Positions 27,230 to 35,496 of a stretch of 64,000 bases of DNA are shown here, in pieces. The DNA is from Saccharopolyspora flava (lineage in GTDB: Bacteria; Actinomycetota; Actinomycetes; Mycobacteriales; Pseudonocardiaceae). The translations under genes and the position numbers were made by a program. Under the pieces are notes generated by a model. It had not been told where the DNA came from and did not search any database. It saw only the letters and a list, made by a program, of their open reading frames with translations. Position 1 is the first letter of the stretch; each line of letters opens with the position of its first letter. The DNA lies in the NCBI RefSeq assembly GCF_900116135.1, contig NZ_FOZX01000005.1, forward strand, positions 400,640 through 464,639. The letters run 5' to 3'.

Positions 27230-27572
27230 CAGGCCGCCGCTCCGCGCACGCGCTCGTGGTGCGGGGCTCCGCCCCCGGTCGACATGATCACGACCGCCAC
27301 GATCTTGAACGTACCCGAACATCAACCGATCACGGGCAACCCGTTCGGAGTATCCGACCTCTCCGCTAGCACGAGAGACCAGCCGAGACCACCACGGGCA
27401 GTGATCGTTCCGTGATTTCCCGGACCGCACTCCTCGCGTTTTACCCATTTCGCCCATCGAGTCGATCACGGCGTGTGTCCGCTTCAGCGGATTGATTTCA
27501 GTTTGCACTGAACCAATTGCGGCTATTGACCATGTGTGGCGCACCAGTGCTTCGACAGGAGGGCGGGCCGGG
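27230..27572. other. Gene-free interval
   Basis: No convincing gene is present in these 343 bases, which are AT-richer than the surroundings. TTCAGT-TTGC-ACTGAA (27497-27512) is a perfect 6-base inverted repeat, a possible operator. A small GCGGGGC-TCC-GCCCC hairpin lies near 27261-27277. The region should hold the promoter of the minus-strand zinc-finger-like gene. Confidence 0.4.
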
Positions 27573-28349
27573 TCAGGGCAGAGTCAGGATCCGGGGGCCG
27601 TCGGGGGTGATCGCCACGGTGTGCTCCGAGTGCGCGGTGTTGGAGCCGTCCGCCGAGCGCAGCGTCCAGCCGTCCGGGTCGGTGATGATGCGTGCGGTGG
27701 TGCGCGCGAACCACGGCTCGATGGCGATCGTCAGGCCCGGCTGGAGCTTGAGACCCCGGCCCGGCTTGCCCTTGTTGGAGATGTGCGGCGCCTCGTGCAT
27801 CGTGCGCCCGAGGCCGTGCCCGCCGAACTCGGTGTTGACCGGGTAGCCGTAATCGGAGGCGACCGCCTCGATCGCCGCGGAGATGTCGCCGATGCGGTTG
27901 CCGGGCTTGGCGACCGCGACCGCAGCCTCCAGCGCCTCCTCGGTGGAGCGCACGAGCCTGCGGTCCTCAGCCTTCTCGGTGCCGACGATGAAGGTGCGGG
28001 CGGCGTCGGCGACCCAGCCATCGATGCCGACGGCGAAGTCGGCGGTGAGCACGTCGCCGTCGCGCAGCACGTAGTCGTGCGGCTTGCCGTGCAGCACCGC
28101 GTCGTTGACCGACAGGCAGATGACGTTGCGGAACGGGCCCTCGCCGAAGGAGGGCGCGTAGTCCCAGTAGCAGGACTCCGCACCCCGGTCCCGGATCCGC
28201 TCGCGCACGTGGTGCTCGAGGTCCATCAGGTTGACGCCGACCTGCGCCCGCTCACCGACCGCGGCCAGGGTCTCGGCGACGAACGCGCCGGTGACGGCCA
28301 TCTTGTCGATCTCGGCCGGCGTCTTGAGCTCGATCACGTGCACTCCCAC
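27573..28349 (-). CDS. map: Type I methionine aminopeptidase
   Basis: 258 residues of the pita-bread fold. The metal ligands are in VLTADFAVGIDGWVADAART (two Asp), FGGHGLGRTMHEAP (His), TIAIEPWF (Glu) and NTAHSEHTVAI (Glu). It removes the initiator Met from nascent proteins. It is away from the ribosomal-protein cluster, so it is probably a second, accessory copy. Start is the GTG at 28349; a GTG 12 bases further in has a better GGGAG spacing. It is divergent from a small XRE regulator across twin AT-rich operators. Confidence 0.92.
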   Translation of the reverse strand: MGVHVIELKTPAEIDKMAVTGAFVAETLAAVGERAQVGVNLMDLEHHVRERIRDRGAESCYWDYAPSFGEGPFRNVICLSVNDAVLHGKPHDYVLRDGDVLTADFAVGIDGWVADAARTFIVGTEKAEDRRLVRSTEEALEAAVAVAKPGNRIGDISAAIEAVASDYGYPVNTEFGGHGLGRTMHEAPHISNKGKPGRGLKLQPGLTIAIEPWFARTTARIITDPDGWTLRSADGSNTAHSEHTVAITPDGPRILTLP

Positions 28350-28362
28350 GACTTCGTCTTCG

Positions 28363-28405
28363 GGTATTTTAATACCAGGCTAGCACTTGCGGGTATTTAA
28401 ATACC
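28363..28405. promoter_or_regulatory. Twin palindromic operators GGTATTTWAATACC
   Basis: GGTATTTTAATACC (28363-28376) and GGTATTTAAATACC (28392-28405) are two near-identical 14-base palindromes with centres 29 bases apart, in the 73-base gap between map and the XRE gene. Their AT content stands out sharply. They are the obvious binding sites of the XRE protein, giving co-regulation of both genes. Confidence 0.7.
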
Positions 28406-28422
28406 ACCGTAGCCTTCCCGTC

Positions 28423-28689
28423 GTGGTACGCCTTCCCCTCACCCCCGATCAGGTCGAGGCCGGCGCGCGCGTCGGCAAGGTGCTGCGGGACGCGCGAGCC
28501 GGCCGCGACCTCGTCGAGATCGCCGGCGCGGCCGGGATCTCCCCGGAGACGCTGCGCAAGATCGAGTCCGGCAGGCTGCCGACCCCGGCGTTCGGCACCG
28601 TCGTGGGCCTCTGCGACGCCCTCGACCTCCCGATCCACGAGGTAGCCGAGATCTGGCGCTCCCACACGAGCCTGCGCAGCGCGTCCTAG
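28423..28689 (+). CDS. XRE-family helix-turn-helix regulator
   Basis: 88 residues, essentially one HTH domain: VLRDARAGRDLVEIAGAAG then ISPETLRKIESGRLPTPAFG, the Cro/CI recognition helix, and ALDLPIHEVAEIWRS. GTG at 28423 gives a start 18 bases after the second operator, so the mRNA leader would be very short. It likely represses itself and map through the two operators. Confidence 0.85.
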   Translation: MVRLPLTPDQVEAGARVGKVLRDARAGRDLVEIAGAAGISPETLRKIESGRLPTPAFGTVVGLCDALDLPIHEVAEIWRSHTSLRSAS

Positions 28690-28703
28690 GAGACGTAGGA
28701 GGC

Positions 28704-30335
28704 TCACTTCACCCGGCGGGCCTTGAGGACCACGTCGTGGGGGTGGTCCTGCTTCCCCTCCCCGGTGCGCGGGCGGATCTCGTCGACCTCGATCTCCCAG
28801 TCCTCGTCGAGGAACTTCGCGACGTCGCCGGGCAGCACGTACTCGGCGGGGTCGAACTCGGAGTCGGACGGGAGCCCGGCCGGGTCGTGCCCGACGTAGA
28901 GCAGCACCCCTCCCGGGGCGACCGCGGCCAGCAGCGCCCGCACCGGCTCCTCCCCGCGATCCTTCTTCAGCGCGAAGTACTGGGCCGAGACGAGGTCGAA
29001 CGAGCGCGCGGGCGGGTGTTCGACGGCCAGGTCGGCCCGCACCCAGGCGATGTCGGCGGCGACCTCCGGCGCGCTGTCGGCGGCGATCTTCGCGCCGCGT
29101 TCGACGGCGACGCGGGAGATGTCGGTGGCGGTGACCTTCCAGCCCTGGCGGGCCAGCCAGATCGCGTCGCCGCCCTCCCCGCAGCCGACGTCGAGGGCCT
29201 GGCCGGGCGGCGTCCCGGCGACCTCGGCGACGAGGGCGTCGTTGGGGTTGTCGCCGAACAGGCGCTCCTGGCTCCCGTACCGCTCGTCCCACTCCTGCGC
29301 GCTCATGCGCGATTCCTCCTCGTTCGGCAGTCCGTGGCGCCGCTCCCCCATGGCGACCTCGCAGGTTCGATTCTCGACTTCCGGGGAGAACGCCGCCGCC
29401 GCGACGGCACGAGCGGTCTCCTCCTCGACGAGCTCGGCGTTGATCATGCCGCCTGCCTGCGCCCCGGCGGCCGCCGCGACCACGACGGTGGCGCGCAGGT
29501 CCGCGTTGTTGCCCGCGACCCACACGCCCGGCACCGCGGTCCGCCCGTCGGCGTCGGCGGGCAGGAGCTCACCTCCGCTGGGGTGCGCCACGGGTTCCAG
29601 CCCGAGCCCGGCGGCGAGCTCGGAACGCGCGACCATGCGCGGCGCGACCGCCACGGCCCGCAGCGGCACCACGCGTCCCCCGGCCAGCCGGACCCCGCCC
29701 AGCTCATCCCCGACGACCTCCAGGCCGTCGACGCGATCGGGCACGACGTCGACGCCGCGCGCGGCGAGCTTGGCCGCGTCCTCCTCGCCGGGAGCGTCGG
29801 ATCCGTTGAGCAGCAACGTGATCCGCTCGCTCCACTGCCGGAACAGCAGCGCCTGGTGCACGCTCATCGGGCTGGTCGCCAGCACGCCGATCGGCTGGTC
29901 GCGGAATTCCCAGCCGTGGCAGTAGGGGCAGTGCAGCACGTCGCGCCCCCACCGCTCGGCCACGCCCGGCACGTCGGGCAGCTCGTCGCGCAAGCCGGTC
30001 GCCAGCAGCAGCCGCCGCGCGCTCACCCGGGTCCCGTCCGCCAGCTCGACCGCGAATCCCGATCCCTCGCGGTGCGCCGAAACCGCCTGCCCGGCAACGA
30101 TCCTCACTCCGTACCCGGTCACCTCGCGCCGTCCGGCCGCCAGCACGTCCGCGGGCGCGGCGCCGTCCCGCGACAGGAACCCGTGCAGGTGCGCGGCGGG
30201 CGCGTTGCGGGGTTCCTCCCCGTCGACGACGAGCACGCTGCGCCGAGCGCGCCCCAGCATCAGCGCGGCGTTCAACCCCGCCGCACCACCACCCACGACG
30301 ACCACGTCATACCTGGTCAGGCCTTCTTCTGCCAT
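28704..30335 (-). CDS. Fused thioredoxin-reductase-like flavoprotein and class I SAM methyltransferase
   Basis: 543 residues. Residues 1-310 are an FAD/NAD(P) oxidoreductase with VVVVGGGAAGLNAALMLGRA, a redox pair at Cys136/Cys139 (CPYCHGWE) and VPGVWVAGNNADLRATVVVA. Residues 344-543 are a methyltransferase (QALDVGCGEGGDAIWLA for SAM, VTATDISRVAVERG, SFDLVSAQYFAL). The frame is open throughout the linker, so this is a true fusion, a combination known in actinobacteria. A good GAGGAGGA site precedes an internal ATG at 29306, so a free methyltransferase could also be made. ATG at 30335 follows GGAGG. Confidence 0.87.
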   Translation of the reverse strand: MAEEGLTRYDVVVVGGGAAGLNAALMLGRARRSVLVVDGEEPRNAPAAHLHGFLSRDGAAPADVLAAGRREVTGYGVRIVAGQAVSAHREGSGFAVELADGTRVSARRLLLATGLRDELPDVPGVAERWGRDVLHCPYCHGWEFRDQPIGVLATSPMSVHQALLFRQWSERITLLLNGSDAPGEEDAAKLAARGVDVVPDRVDGLEVVGDELGGVRLAGGRVVPLRAVAVAPRMVARSELAAGLGLEPVAHPSGGELLPADADGRTAVPGVWVAGNNADLRATVVVAAAAGAQAGGMINAELVEEETARAVAAAAFSPEVENRTCEVAMGERRHGLPNEEESRMSAQEWDERYGSQERLFGDNPNDALVAEVAGTPPGQALDVGCGEGGDAIWLARQGWKVTATDISRVAVERGAKIAADSAPEVAADIAWVRADLAVEHPPARSFDLVSAQYFALKKDRGEEPVRALLAAVAPGGVLLYVGHDPAGLPSDSEFDPAEYVLPGDVAKFLDEDWEIEVDEIRPRTGEGKQDHPHDVVLKARRVK

Positions 30336-30450
30336 CACCGACCACCTCCAGGCACCACACTGCCCGAGCAGCCTAAGACCCAGCAAAGTTCTTTGCCGGA
30401 CCAGCAATATGGAAGACCATCCCGCTTTGCGGGATACCCCTCCCCCGTGA

Positions 30451-30479
30451 TTGACACCCCGCGTGGCCGCTGGTTTTCT
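30451..30479 (+). promoter_or_regulatory. Candidate promoter for a leaderless leader peptide
   Basis: TTGACA (30451-30456), a 17-base spacer, then TTTTCT (30474-30479). Transcription would begin at or next to the ATG at 30486, so the leader peptide is probably translated from a leaderless mRNA. Confidence 0.45.
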
Positions 30480-30485
30480 CGAGGC

Positions 30486-30560
30486 ATGCCAGCGAACCTC
30501 GCGCTCGTCCAGCGCCGCTACGTGGACTGCCTCCGCGTCGCCAGCGCCCGCTGTCGCTGA
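30486..30560 (+). CDS. 24-residue leader peptide of the cysteine-attenuator type
   Basis: The peptide ends RRYVDCLRVASARCR, matching the conserved ending (RRxVDLxRxxSAxCR) of short actinobacterial leader peptides found before sulfur-assimilation operons. Two Cys codons lie at positions 15 and 23, just before the stop. In mycobacteria, leaderless short ORFs with terminal Cys codons attenuate downstream genes in response to cysteine. The sulfonate-type ABC operon begins 115 bases later, which is exactly the expected context. No separate ribosome site is usable, as GAGG is only one base from the ATG. Confidence 0.72.
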   Translation: MPANLALVQRRYVDCLRVASARCR

Positions 30561-30617
30561 CCCCTCACCGCCGCCGACTCCCCTCCGCGGCGTTCTTCCC
30601 CTCACCACACCGCTTTT

Positions 30618-30637
30618 CGCGACGCCGATGCGTCGCG
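30618..30637 (+). promoter_or_regulatory. Hairpin between leader peptide and ABC operon
   Basis: CGCGACGC-CGAT-GCGTCGCG is a perfect 8-base stem lying between the leader stop and the first ABC gene. It is a candidate attenuator or translation-blocking hairpin that ribosome stalling on the leader would influence. Confidence 0.5.
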
Positions 30638-30675
30638 CCCGCTCCCGCTCCCACTAGAAGACGGGTTCTCCAGCT

Positions 30676-31707
30676 GTGCCTTCCTCGACACGGCGTGCCC
30701 TGGCACGCCGCGACTTCCTGCGCTTCGGCCTGTCCGCGGTGCCCGCCGCGACGGTCCTCAGCGGCTGCGCCACCTCCTCCGCCGCCCCGCGCGAGACGAC
30801 GGTGGTGCGCTACCAAGGGTCGTCCGGTCAGGTCACCTTCCCCGAGCTCGCCGCCGACCTGGGGTTGCTCGGCGACCTCCGCCTGGAGTGGATCGGCAAC
30901 ACCACCAGCGGCCCCCAGGACATCCAGGCGACGGTCACCGGCGACGTCGACATCGGCGGCGCGTTCAACGGTTCCATCCTCCGGCTGGTCGCGGCCGGTG
31001 CGCCGATCCGGGCGGTGGTCTCCTACTACGGCTCGGACGCGCTGACCAACGCCGGTTACTTCGTGCTCGACGACAGCCCGGTGCGCGGCCCGGCCGATCT
31101 GCGCGGCGCGTCCGTCGGGATGAACACGGTGGGCGTTCACCACCAGGACGTGCTGGGGATCTACCTGCGCCGCAACGGTTTCACCGATGCCGAGGTCCGC
31201 GACGTGCAACCGGTGGTGGTGCCGCCGGTGAGCTCGGAGCAGGCGCTGCGCTCCGGTCAGCTCGACGTGTCGACGATGACCGGGGCGATCGCGGAGAAGG
31301 CTCAGGACCACGGCGGGATCCGCCCGCTGTTCACCGACTTCCAGCTGCTGGGGGCGTTCAGCGCGGGCTGCTACGTGCTGCGCGAGGACTTCATCGCCGC
31401 CAACCCGACCACCACCCGCGCGCTGGTCGGCGGCATCGCGCAGGCGGTGCGCTGGACGCAGACCCGCCCGTACCCGGAGGTCGTCGCGCGGTTCAGCGAC
31501 ATCATCCGGCGGCGCGGCCGCAACGAGGACACCACGACCGCCGGCTACTGGCGTTCCAGCGGCATCGCCGGACCCGGTGGCGTGATCGCCGAGCGGGAGT
31601 TCTCGATCTGGCTGCAACGGCTCGTCGAGACCGGCGTCATCGAACCCGGCGCCGTCGACGTCTCCCGCACCTACACCAACGCGTTCAACCCGTTCGCCCG
31701 ACCGTGA
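30676..31707 (+). CDS. ABC transporter substrate-binding lipoprotein, sulfonate/taurine type
   Basis: 343 residues. The signal has twin arginines (ARRDFLRFG) and a lipobox with Cys31 (VLSGCA), so it is probably a Tat-exported lipoprotein. The mature part is the SsuA/NMT1-like type II binding fold (ATVTGDVDIGGAFNGSILRL, PADLRGASVGMNTVGVH). It would capture an aliphatic sulfonate or sulfate ester. GTG at 30676 starts the ABC operon, downstream of the leader peptide. Confidence 0.85.
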   Translation: MPSSTRRALARRDFLRFGLSAVPAATVLSGCATSSAAPRETTVVRYQGSSGQVTFPELAADLGLLGDLRLEWIGNTTSGPQDIQATVTGDVDIGGAFNGSILRLVAAGAPIRAVVSYYGSDALTNAGYFVLDDSPVRGPADLRGASVGMNTVGVHHQDVLGIYLRRNGFTDAEVRDVQPVVVPPVSSEQALRSGQLDVSTMTGAIAEKAQDHGGIRPLFTDFQLLGAFSAGCYVLREDFIAANPTTTRALVGGIAQAVRWTQTRPYPEVVARFSDIIRRRGRNEDTTTAGYWRSSGIAGPGGVIAEREFSIWLQRLVETGVIEPGAVDVSRTYTNAFNPFARP

Positions 31708-31717
31708 CGAGGTTTTC

Positions 31718-32497
31718 ATGACGGACATCGTTCTCGACGGCGTCACCCGGTCCTTCCGGGGACGCGACCCCGAGGTCACCGCCCTCGACGGCATCGACCT
31801 GCACATCGCCTCCGGCGAGCTCGCGGTCATCGTCGGCCCCAGCGGATCGGGCAAGTCCACGCTCCTGGACCTGCTCGCCGGCCTCGACTCCCCCACTCGC
31901 GGCCAGATCCGCATCGGCGGGCAGCCCGTCACCGGTCCCGGGCTGAACCGGGGCGTGGTGTTCCAGCAGTACGCGCTGCTGCCCTGGCGCACCGCGCAGG
32001 CCAACGTCGAACTCGGCCTCGAGGCGAACTCGGTGCCCAAGGCGCGGCGGCGCGAGCGGGCTCGCGAATACCTCGACCTGGTGGGCCTTTCCGAGTTCGC
32101 GGGCCACTACCCGCACCAGCTCTCGGGCGGGATGCGGCAGCGCGTGGCCATCGCGCGGAGCCTGGCGTTCGACCCCGACGTGCTGCTGATGGACGAGCCG
32201 TTCGGGGCCCTGGACGCCCAGACCCGCGAACGCCTGCAGGAGGAGCTGCTGGGCATCTGGCAGCGCACCGGCAAGACGATCGTGTTCATCACCCACGACA
32301 TCGACGAGGCCGTCTACCTGGGGCGCAAGGTCACGGTCCTGACCTCCCGCCCCGGGCAGGTGCAGGACACCGTCGACATCGACATCGCCGAGCACACCAG
32401 CCGCGAGGACACCCTGCGGCGGCCGGAGTTCGCCGAGCATCGGCACCGGATCTGGTCGCTGCTGCACGCCGCGCCGGAGGTGATCGGCGTTGGCTGA
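31718..32497 (+). CDS. ABC transporter ATP-binding protein, sulfonate type
   Basis: 259 residues with Walker A GPSGSGKST, Q-loop (GVVFQQYALLPWRT), signature LSGGMRQRVAIARS, Walker B VLLMDEPFGALD and switch His (FITHDIDEAVYLG). This is the SsuB/TauB/NitD subgroup. It overlaps the permease start by 8 bases. Confidence 0.93.
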   Translation: MTDIVLDGVTRSFRGRDPEVTALDGIDLHIASGELAVIVGPSGSGKSTLLDLLAGLDSPTRGQIRIGGQPVTGPGLNRGVVFQQYALLPWRTAQANVELGLEANSVPKARRRERAREYLDLVGLSEFAGHYPHQLSGGMRQRVAIARSLAFDPDVLLMDEPFGALDAQTRERLQEELLGIWQRTGKTIVFITHDIDEAVYLGRKVTVLTSRPGQVQDTVDIDIAEHTSREDTLRRPEFAEHRHRIWSLLHAAPEVIGVG

Positions 32498-33287
32498 CGT
32501 GCTCACCCCGTCCCGACCCGCCACCCGCACGTCGAGCGCTCGGCTGGGCCGTGCCGCCCGCTCCTCCGCCGCGATCCTCGCGTTCCTCGTCGTGTGGGAG
32601 CTGGTGCCGCGCCTCGGTCTGGTGGACAGCATCTTCCTGCCTCCGGTGAGCCGCGTGGCGGCCACCTGGGTGGAGCTCGCCCTCGACGGTCAGCTGTGGG
32701 AGAACCTGGGTGCGAGCCTCGCCCGCGCGCTGAGCGGGTTCGCCATCGCGGTGCTGGTCGCGGTCCCGCTGGGACTGGTCATCGGCTGGTACCGCACGGC
32801 CGACGAGCTGCTCACGCCGCTGCTGGAGGTCTTCCGCAACACCGCCGCGCTCGCGCTGCTGCCGGTGTTCGTGCTGCTGCTCGGCCTGGGCGAGACCTCG
32901 AAGATCTCGCTGATCGTGTTCGCCTGCGTGTGGCCGATCCTGCTCAACACCATCAGCGCGGTGCGCACCGTCGACCCGCTGCTGATCAAGTCGGCGCGCT
33001 CCCTCGGGTTCGGCTCGGCGGCGGTGTTCGGCAAGATCGTGCTGCCCGCCTCGGTCCCGGCGGTGTTCACCGGGATCCGGCTGGCCGCGGCCGGGTCGAT
33101 CCTGGTGCTGGTGGCCGCCGAGATGGTCGGCGCCAAGGCCGGTCTCGGCTACCTCATCAACGCCGCCCAGTACAACTTCGAGGTCCCGCGGATGTACGCC
33201 GGGATCGTCACGATCTCGCTGCTGGGCATCGCCTTCAACCACGCCCTGACCACCGTCGAGCGCCACCTGTCGCGCTGGCGCAGCTGA
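32490..33287 (+). CDS. ABC transporter permease, sulfonate type
   Basis: 265 residues, six predicted helices, with the EAA loop at the cytoplasmic face ([19 protein letters not shown]). SsuC/TauC group. The TTG start is supported by GGAGGTGATC, an almost full anti-Shine-Dalgarno match 9 bases upstream; a GTG three codons in is the alternative. It completes the importer with the two genes before it. Confidence 0.9.
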   Translation: MADVLTPSRPATRTSSARLGRAARSSAAILAFLVVWELVPRLGLVDSIFLPPVSRVAATWVELALDGQLWENLGASLARALSGFAIAVLVAVPLGLVIGWYRTADELLTPLLEVFRNTAALALLPVFVLLLGLGETSKISLIVFACVWPILLNTISAVRTVDPLLIKSARSLGFGSAAVFGKIVLPASVPAVFTGIRLAAAGSILVLVAAEMVGAKAGLGYLINAAQYNFEVPRMYAGIVTISLLGIAFNHALTTVERHLSRWRS

Positions 33288-33336
33288 CCGGTCGGCGCGA
33301 CGAGCGCGTCGATCCCACACCGATGAAGGAGACACC

Positions 33337-34266
33337 ATGACCGCGATTCCGCAGCAGAAGTCCGCCGTGGACGTCGTCAAGCTGGGCGCCAACATCGGCG
33401 CCCGCATCGACGGCGTGCGCCTGGGCGGTGATCTCGACGAGTCCACCGTCGCCGAGATCCGCTCCGCGCTGCTGGCCAACAAGGTCGTGTTCTTCCACGA
33501 CCAGCACCACCTCGACGAGACCGCGCAGCAGGAATTCGCCGCGCTGCTGGGCGATCTGACGCTGGCGCACCCGACCACCCGCAGCCGCGCGATCGGCAAC
33601 ATCCTGCCGATCGACTCCGACTACGGGAAGGCCAACAGCTGGCACACCGACGTCACCTTCGTCGACCGGGTGCCGGCGATCAGCGTGCTGCGCGCGGTGC
33701 AGCTGCCCTCCTACGGCGGCAGCACCACGTGGGCCAACACGGTCACCGCCTACGAGAGCCTGCCCGCGCCGCTCAAGGCCCTGGTCGACGAGCTGTGGGC
33801 GGTGCACACCAACGACTACGACTACGCCGCCCGGGTCGACGAGACTCGGACCGGCGGGGTCGACGTCAAGCAGCAGACCCACCGCAAGGAGTTCGTCTCG
33901 GACCTCTACGAGACCGAGCACCCGGTGGTGCGGGTGCACCCGGAGACCGGCGAGCGGGCCCTGCTGCTCGGGCACTTCGTGAAGCGGTTCGTGGGCCTGC
34001 ACAGCCCGGAGTCGCAGGCGCTGTTCCGGCTGCTGCAGGACCGGGTCACGAGCCTGGAGAACACCACCCGCTGGCAGTGGCAGCCGGGCGACGTGGCGAT
34101 CTGGGACAACCGCGCCACCCAGCACTACGCGGTCGCCGACTACGACGACCAGCCGCGCAAGATGCACCGGGTCACCGTCGCCGGCGACGTGCCGGTGTCC
34201 CCGGACGGCCGCCGCAGCGAGATCCGGGTCGGCGACGCCTCCGGCTACTCGGCGCTGCCGGCCTGA
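33337..34266 (+). CDS. TauD/TfdA-family 2-oxoglutarate/Fe(II) dioxygenase
   Basis: 309 residues with the facial triad His103-x-Asp105 ([10 protein letters not shown]) and a distal His in [10 protein letters not shown], plus the 2-oxoglutarate arginine in RKMHRVTV. Because it follows a sulfonate importer, it is likely a taurine/alkylsulfonate or alkylsulfate dioxygenase that releases sulfite or sulfate for sulfur supply. Starts 49 bases after the permease behind AAGGAGA; a terminator follows. Confidence 0.9.
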   Translation: MTAIPQQKSAVDVVKLGANIGARIDGVRLGGDLDESTVAEIRSALLANKVVFFHDQHHLDETAQQEFAALLGDLTLAHPTTRSRAIGNILPIDSDYGKANSWHTDVTFVDRVPAISVLRAVQLPSYGGSTTWANTVTAYESLPAPLKALVDELWAVHTNDYDYAARVDETRTGGVDVKQQTHRKEFVSDLYETEHPVVRVHPETGERALLLGHFVKRFVGLHSPESQALFRLLQDRVTSLENTTRWQWQPGDVAIWDNRATQHYAVADYDDQPRKMHRVTVAGDVPVSPDGRRSEIRVGDASGYSALPA

Positions 34267-34273
34267 CCGCACC

Positions 34274-34303
34274 GCCGGGGCGCTCTCCGCCGAGCGCCCC
34301 GGC
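34274..34303. terminator. Bidirectional terminator hairpin
   Basis: GCCGGGGCGCTC (34274-34285) pairs perfectly with GAGCGCCCCGGC (34292-34303), between the convergent TauD and VOC genes. Confidence 0.8.
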
Positions 34304-34308
34304 ACCGG

Positions 34309-34707
34309 TCACGCGGGTGGGGCGAAGAACTCGAGGGCGATGTGGTCGGGGTCGCGGAACTGGACCCCGGAGCCGTAGTGGGCGTCGACGATGCCGCCGT
34401 GCTGGATGTCGAGGTCGTCGAGCCGGTGGCACCAGCTCTCCAGCTCGGTCCGGTCGCGGCAGGCGAAGGCGACGTGGTCCAGGCCCGGGCGGCGCTCGTC
34501 GAACGCGCAGTCGCTGCCGCCGGGGTGGGCGTGCAGGCCGAACAGCTGCCCGTTGGCCAGCGCGAACACGGTGTGGTGGAAGCCGCCGGTGGTCTCGTCC
34601 TCGTCGAGCACCGGTTCGGACCCGAACAGCGCCCGGTACCAGCGGGTGCTGCGCTCCAGATCGGAGACGGTGACGGCGACGTGCGTCATGGGTGGGAACT
34701 CGGCCAT
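34309..34707 (-). CDS. VOC-superfamily (glyoxalase-like) protein
   Basis: 132 residues with two betaalphabetabetabeta modules: MTHVAVTVSDLERSTRWYRA at the start and LDHVAFACRDRTELESW in the second half. FRDPDHIALEFFAP supplies the last metal ligand (Glu). Function within the superfamily (lyase, dioxygenase or resistance) is not determinable. ATG at 34707 behind GAGGAGG is chosen over a start 177 bases upstream that would run into repeat DNA. Confidence 0.82.
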   Translation of the reverse strand: MAEFPPMTHVAVTVSDLERSTRWYRALFGSEPVLDEDETTGGFHHTVFALANGQLFGLHAHPGGSDCAFDERRPGLDHVAFACRDRTELESWCHRLDDLDIQHGGIVDAHYGSGVQFRDPDHIALEFFAPPA

Positions 34708-34809
34708 GCCAGCCTCCTCGGGAACTGCGCCGGAGGCGACCGAACCGCCCCGGCGCGGTGGTGCACCCATGGTGCCGTCCCGCAGCGGCACGCGGAACCT
34801 CCCGAGCGT

Positions 34810-34995
34810 GGAACGCAACCAAGACGACCCAAGCTTCAGTAAACGCAACCCACCACGGATACGTTTCAAAAGGAACGCGACCAAGACGACCCAAGCTTTG
34901 GTAAACGCGACCCACTACGGATACGTTTCGCAAGGAACGCGGCCAAGACGACCCAAGCTTTGGTAGAGGCGACCCACTACGGATACGTTTCGCAA
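34810..34995. repeat. Three tandem 62-base repeats
   Basis: Units at 34810-34871, 34872-34933 and 34934-34995 share the words AAGACGACCCAAGCTT and CGGATACGTTTC and differ at a few positions each. There are no spacers, so this is not a CRISPR. A fourth, inverted copy lies at about 35414-35476. Confidence 0.92.
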
Positions 34996-35122
34996 GGCAG
35001 GGGAAATTTCGTTTGAAATTGGCGGGCCGCACAACGCGAGGAGAAGTAAGAAACGAAGCCAATTTCGGACGAAATTGCCCCTCCGCACCTACCCGAAGCA
35101 CCCCGCGAAGCGCTCCCAAGAC

Positions 35123-35161
35123 GACCCCCGAGGGGTCGGGACAGTTTTCATGAAAACTGTC
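35123..35161. repeat. Hairpin pair with GTTTTCATGAAAAC core, copy 1
   Basis: GACCCCCGAGGGGTC (35123-35137) is followed by a 22-base perfect palindrome (35140-35161) with core CAGTTTTCATGAAAACTG. The pair is repeated at 35235-35269. Confidence 0.88.
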
Positions 35162-35234
35162 ACTCCACCCACACGGCGGGACCCCAAAACCCCAGCTCAA
35201 CCACGTCGAGGGTTGGGAGTACACCCCACAGACA

Positions 35235-35269
35235 GACCCCGAGGGGTCTGACAGTTTTCATGAAAACTG
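35235..35269. repeat. Hairpin pair with GTTTTCATGAAAAC core, copy 2
   Basis: GACCCCGAGGGGTC (35235-35248) is followed by CAGTTTTCATGAAAACTG (35252-35269), a direct duplicate of the arrangement 112 bases upstream. Confidence 0.88.
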
Positions 35270-35496
35270 CCACCACCCCCCCACGGGGTTCTTCAGGATC
35301 GCTTCGCGGGGTCGAGCTGCTTGCGTGCGGAGTGGCAGTTTCTCCAGAAATTGGCTTCGTTTCGTGGTTCTCCTCGCGTTGTGCGGTCCGCCAATTTCAG
35401 AAGAAATTGCCACTGCCTTGCGAAACGTACCCGTAGTGGGTCGCGTTTACTGAAGCTTGGGTCGCCTTGGTGCGTCGAGCGCACCACCACCGAATC

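Larger units (their letters stand above)
34934..35476. repeat. Large imperfect inverted repeat around a palindrome pair
   Basis: Left arm about 34934-35111 and right arm about 35300-35476 align in reverse orientation over nearly 180 bases. Shared words include the 62-base unit, ACCGCACAACGCGAGGAGAA (with one mismatch) and CGCGAAGCG. Each arm itself contains AATTTC/GAAATT-type small hairpins. The centre (35112-35299) holds two GTTTTCATGAAAAC palindromes. The whole 790-base space between VOC and GntR carries no believable gene. Confidence 0.85.

Noticed and set aside
34810..34995. Tandem repeats considered as a CRISPR array
   Set aside because: The 62-base units abut directly with no unique spacers, and no cas gene is nearby.
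34840..35224. Open frames across the repeat island near 35 kb
   Set aside because: Their translations simply repeat the tandem units and are lost when a unit changes; no start with a ribosome site.
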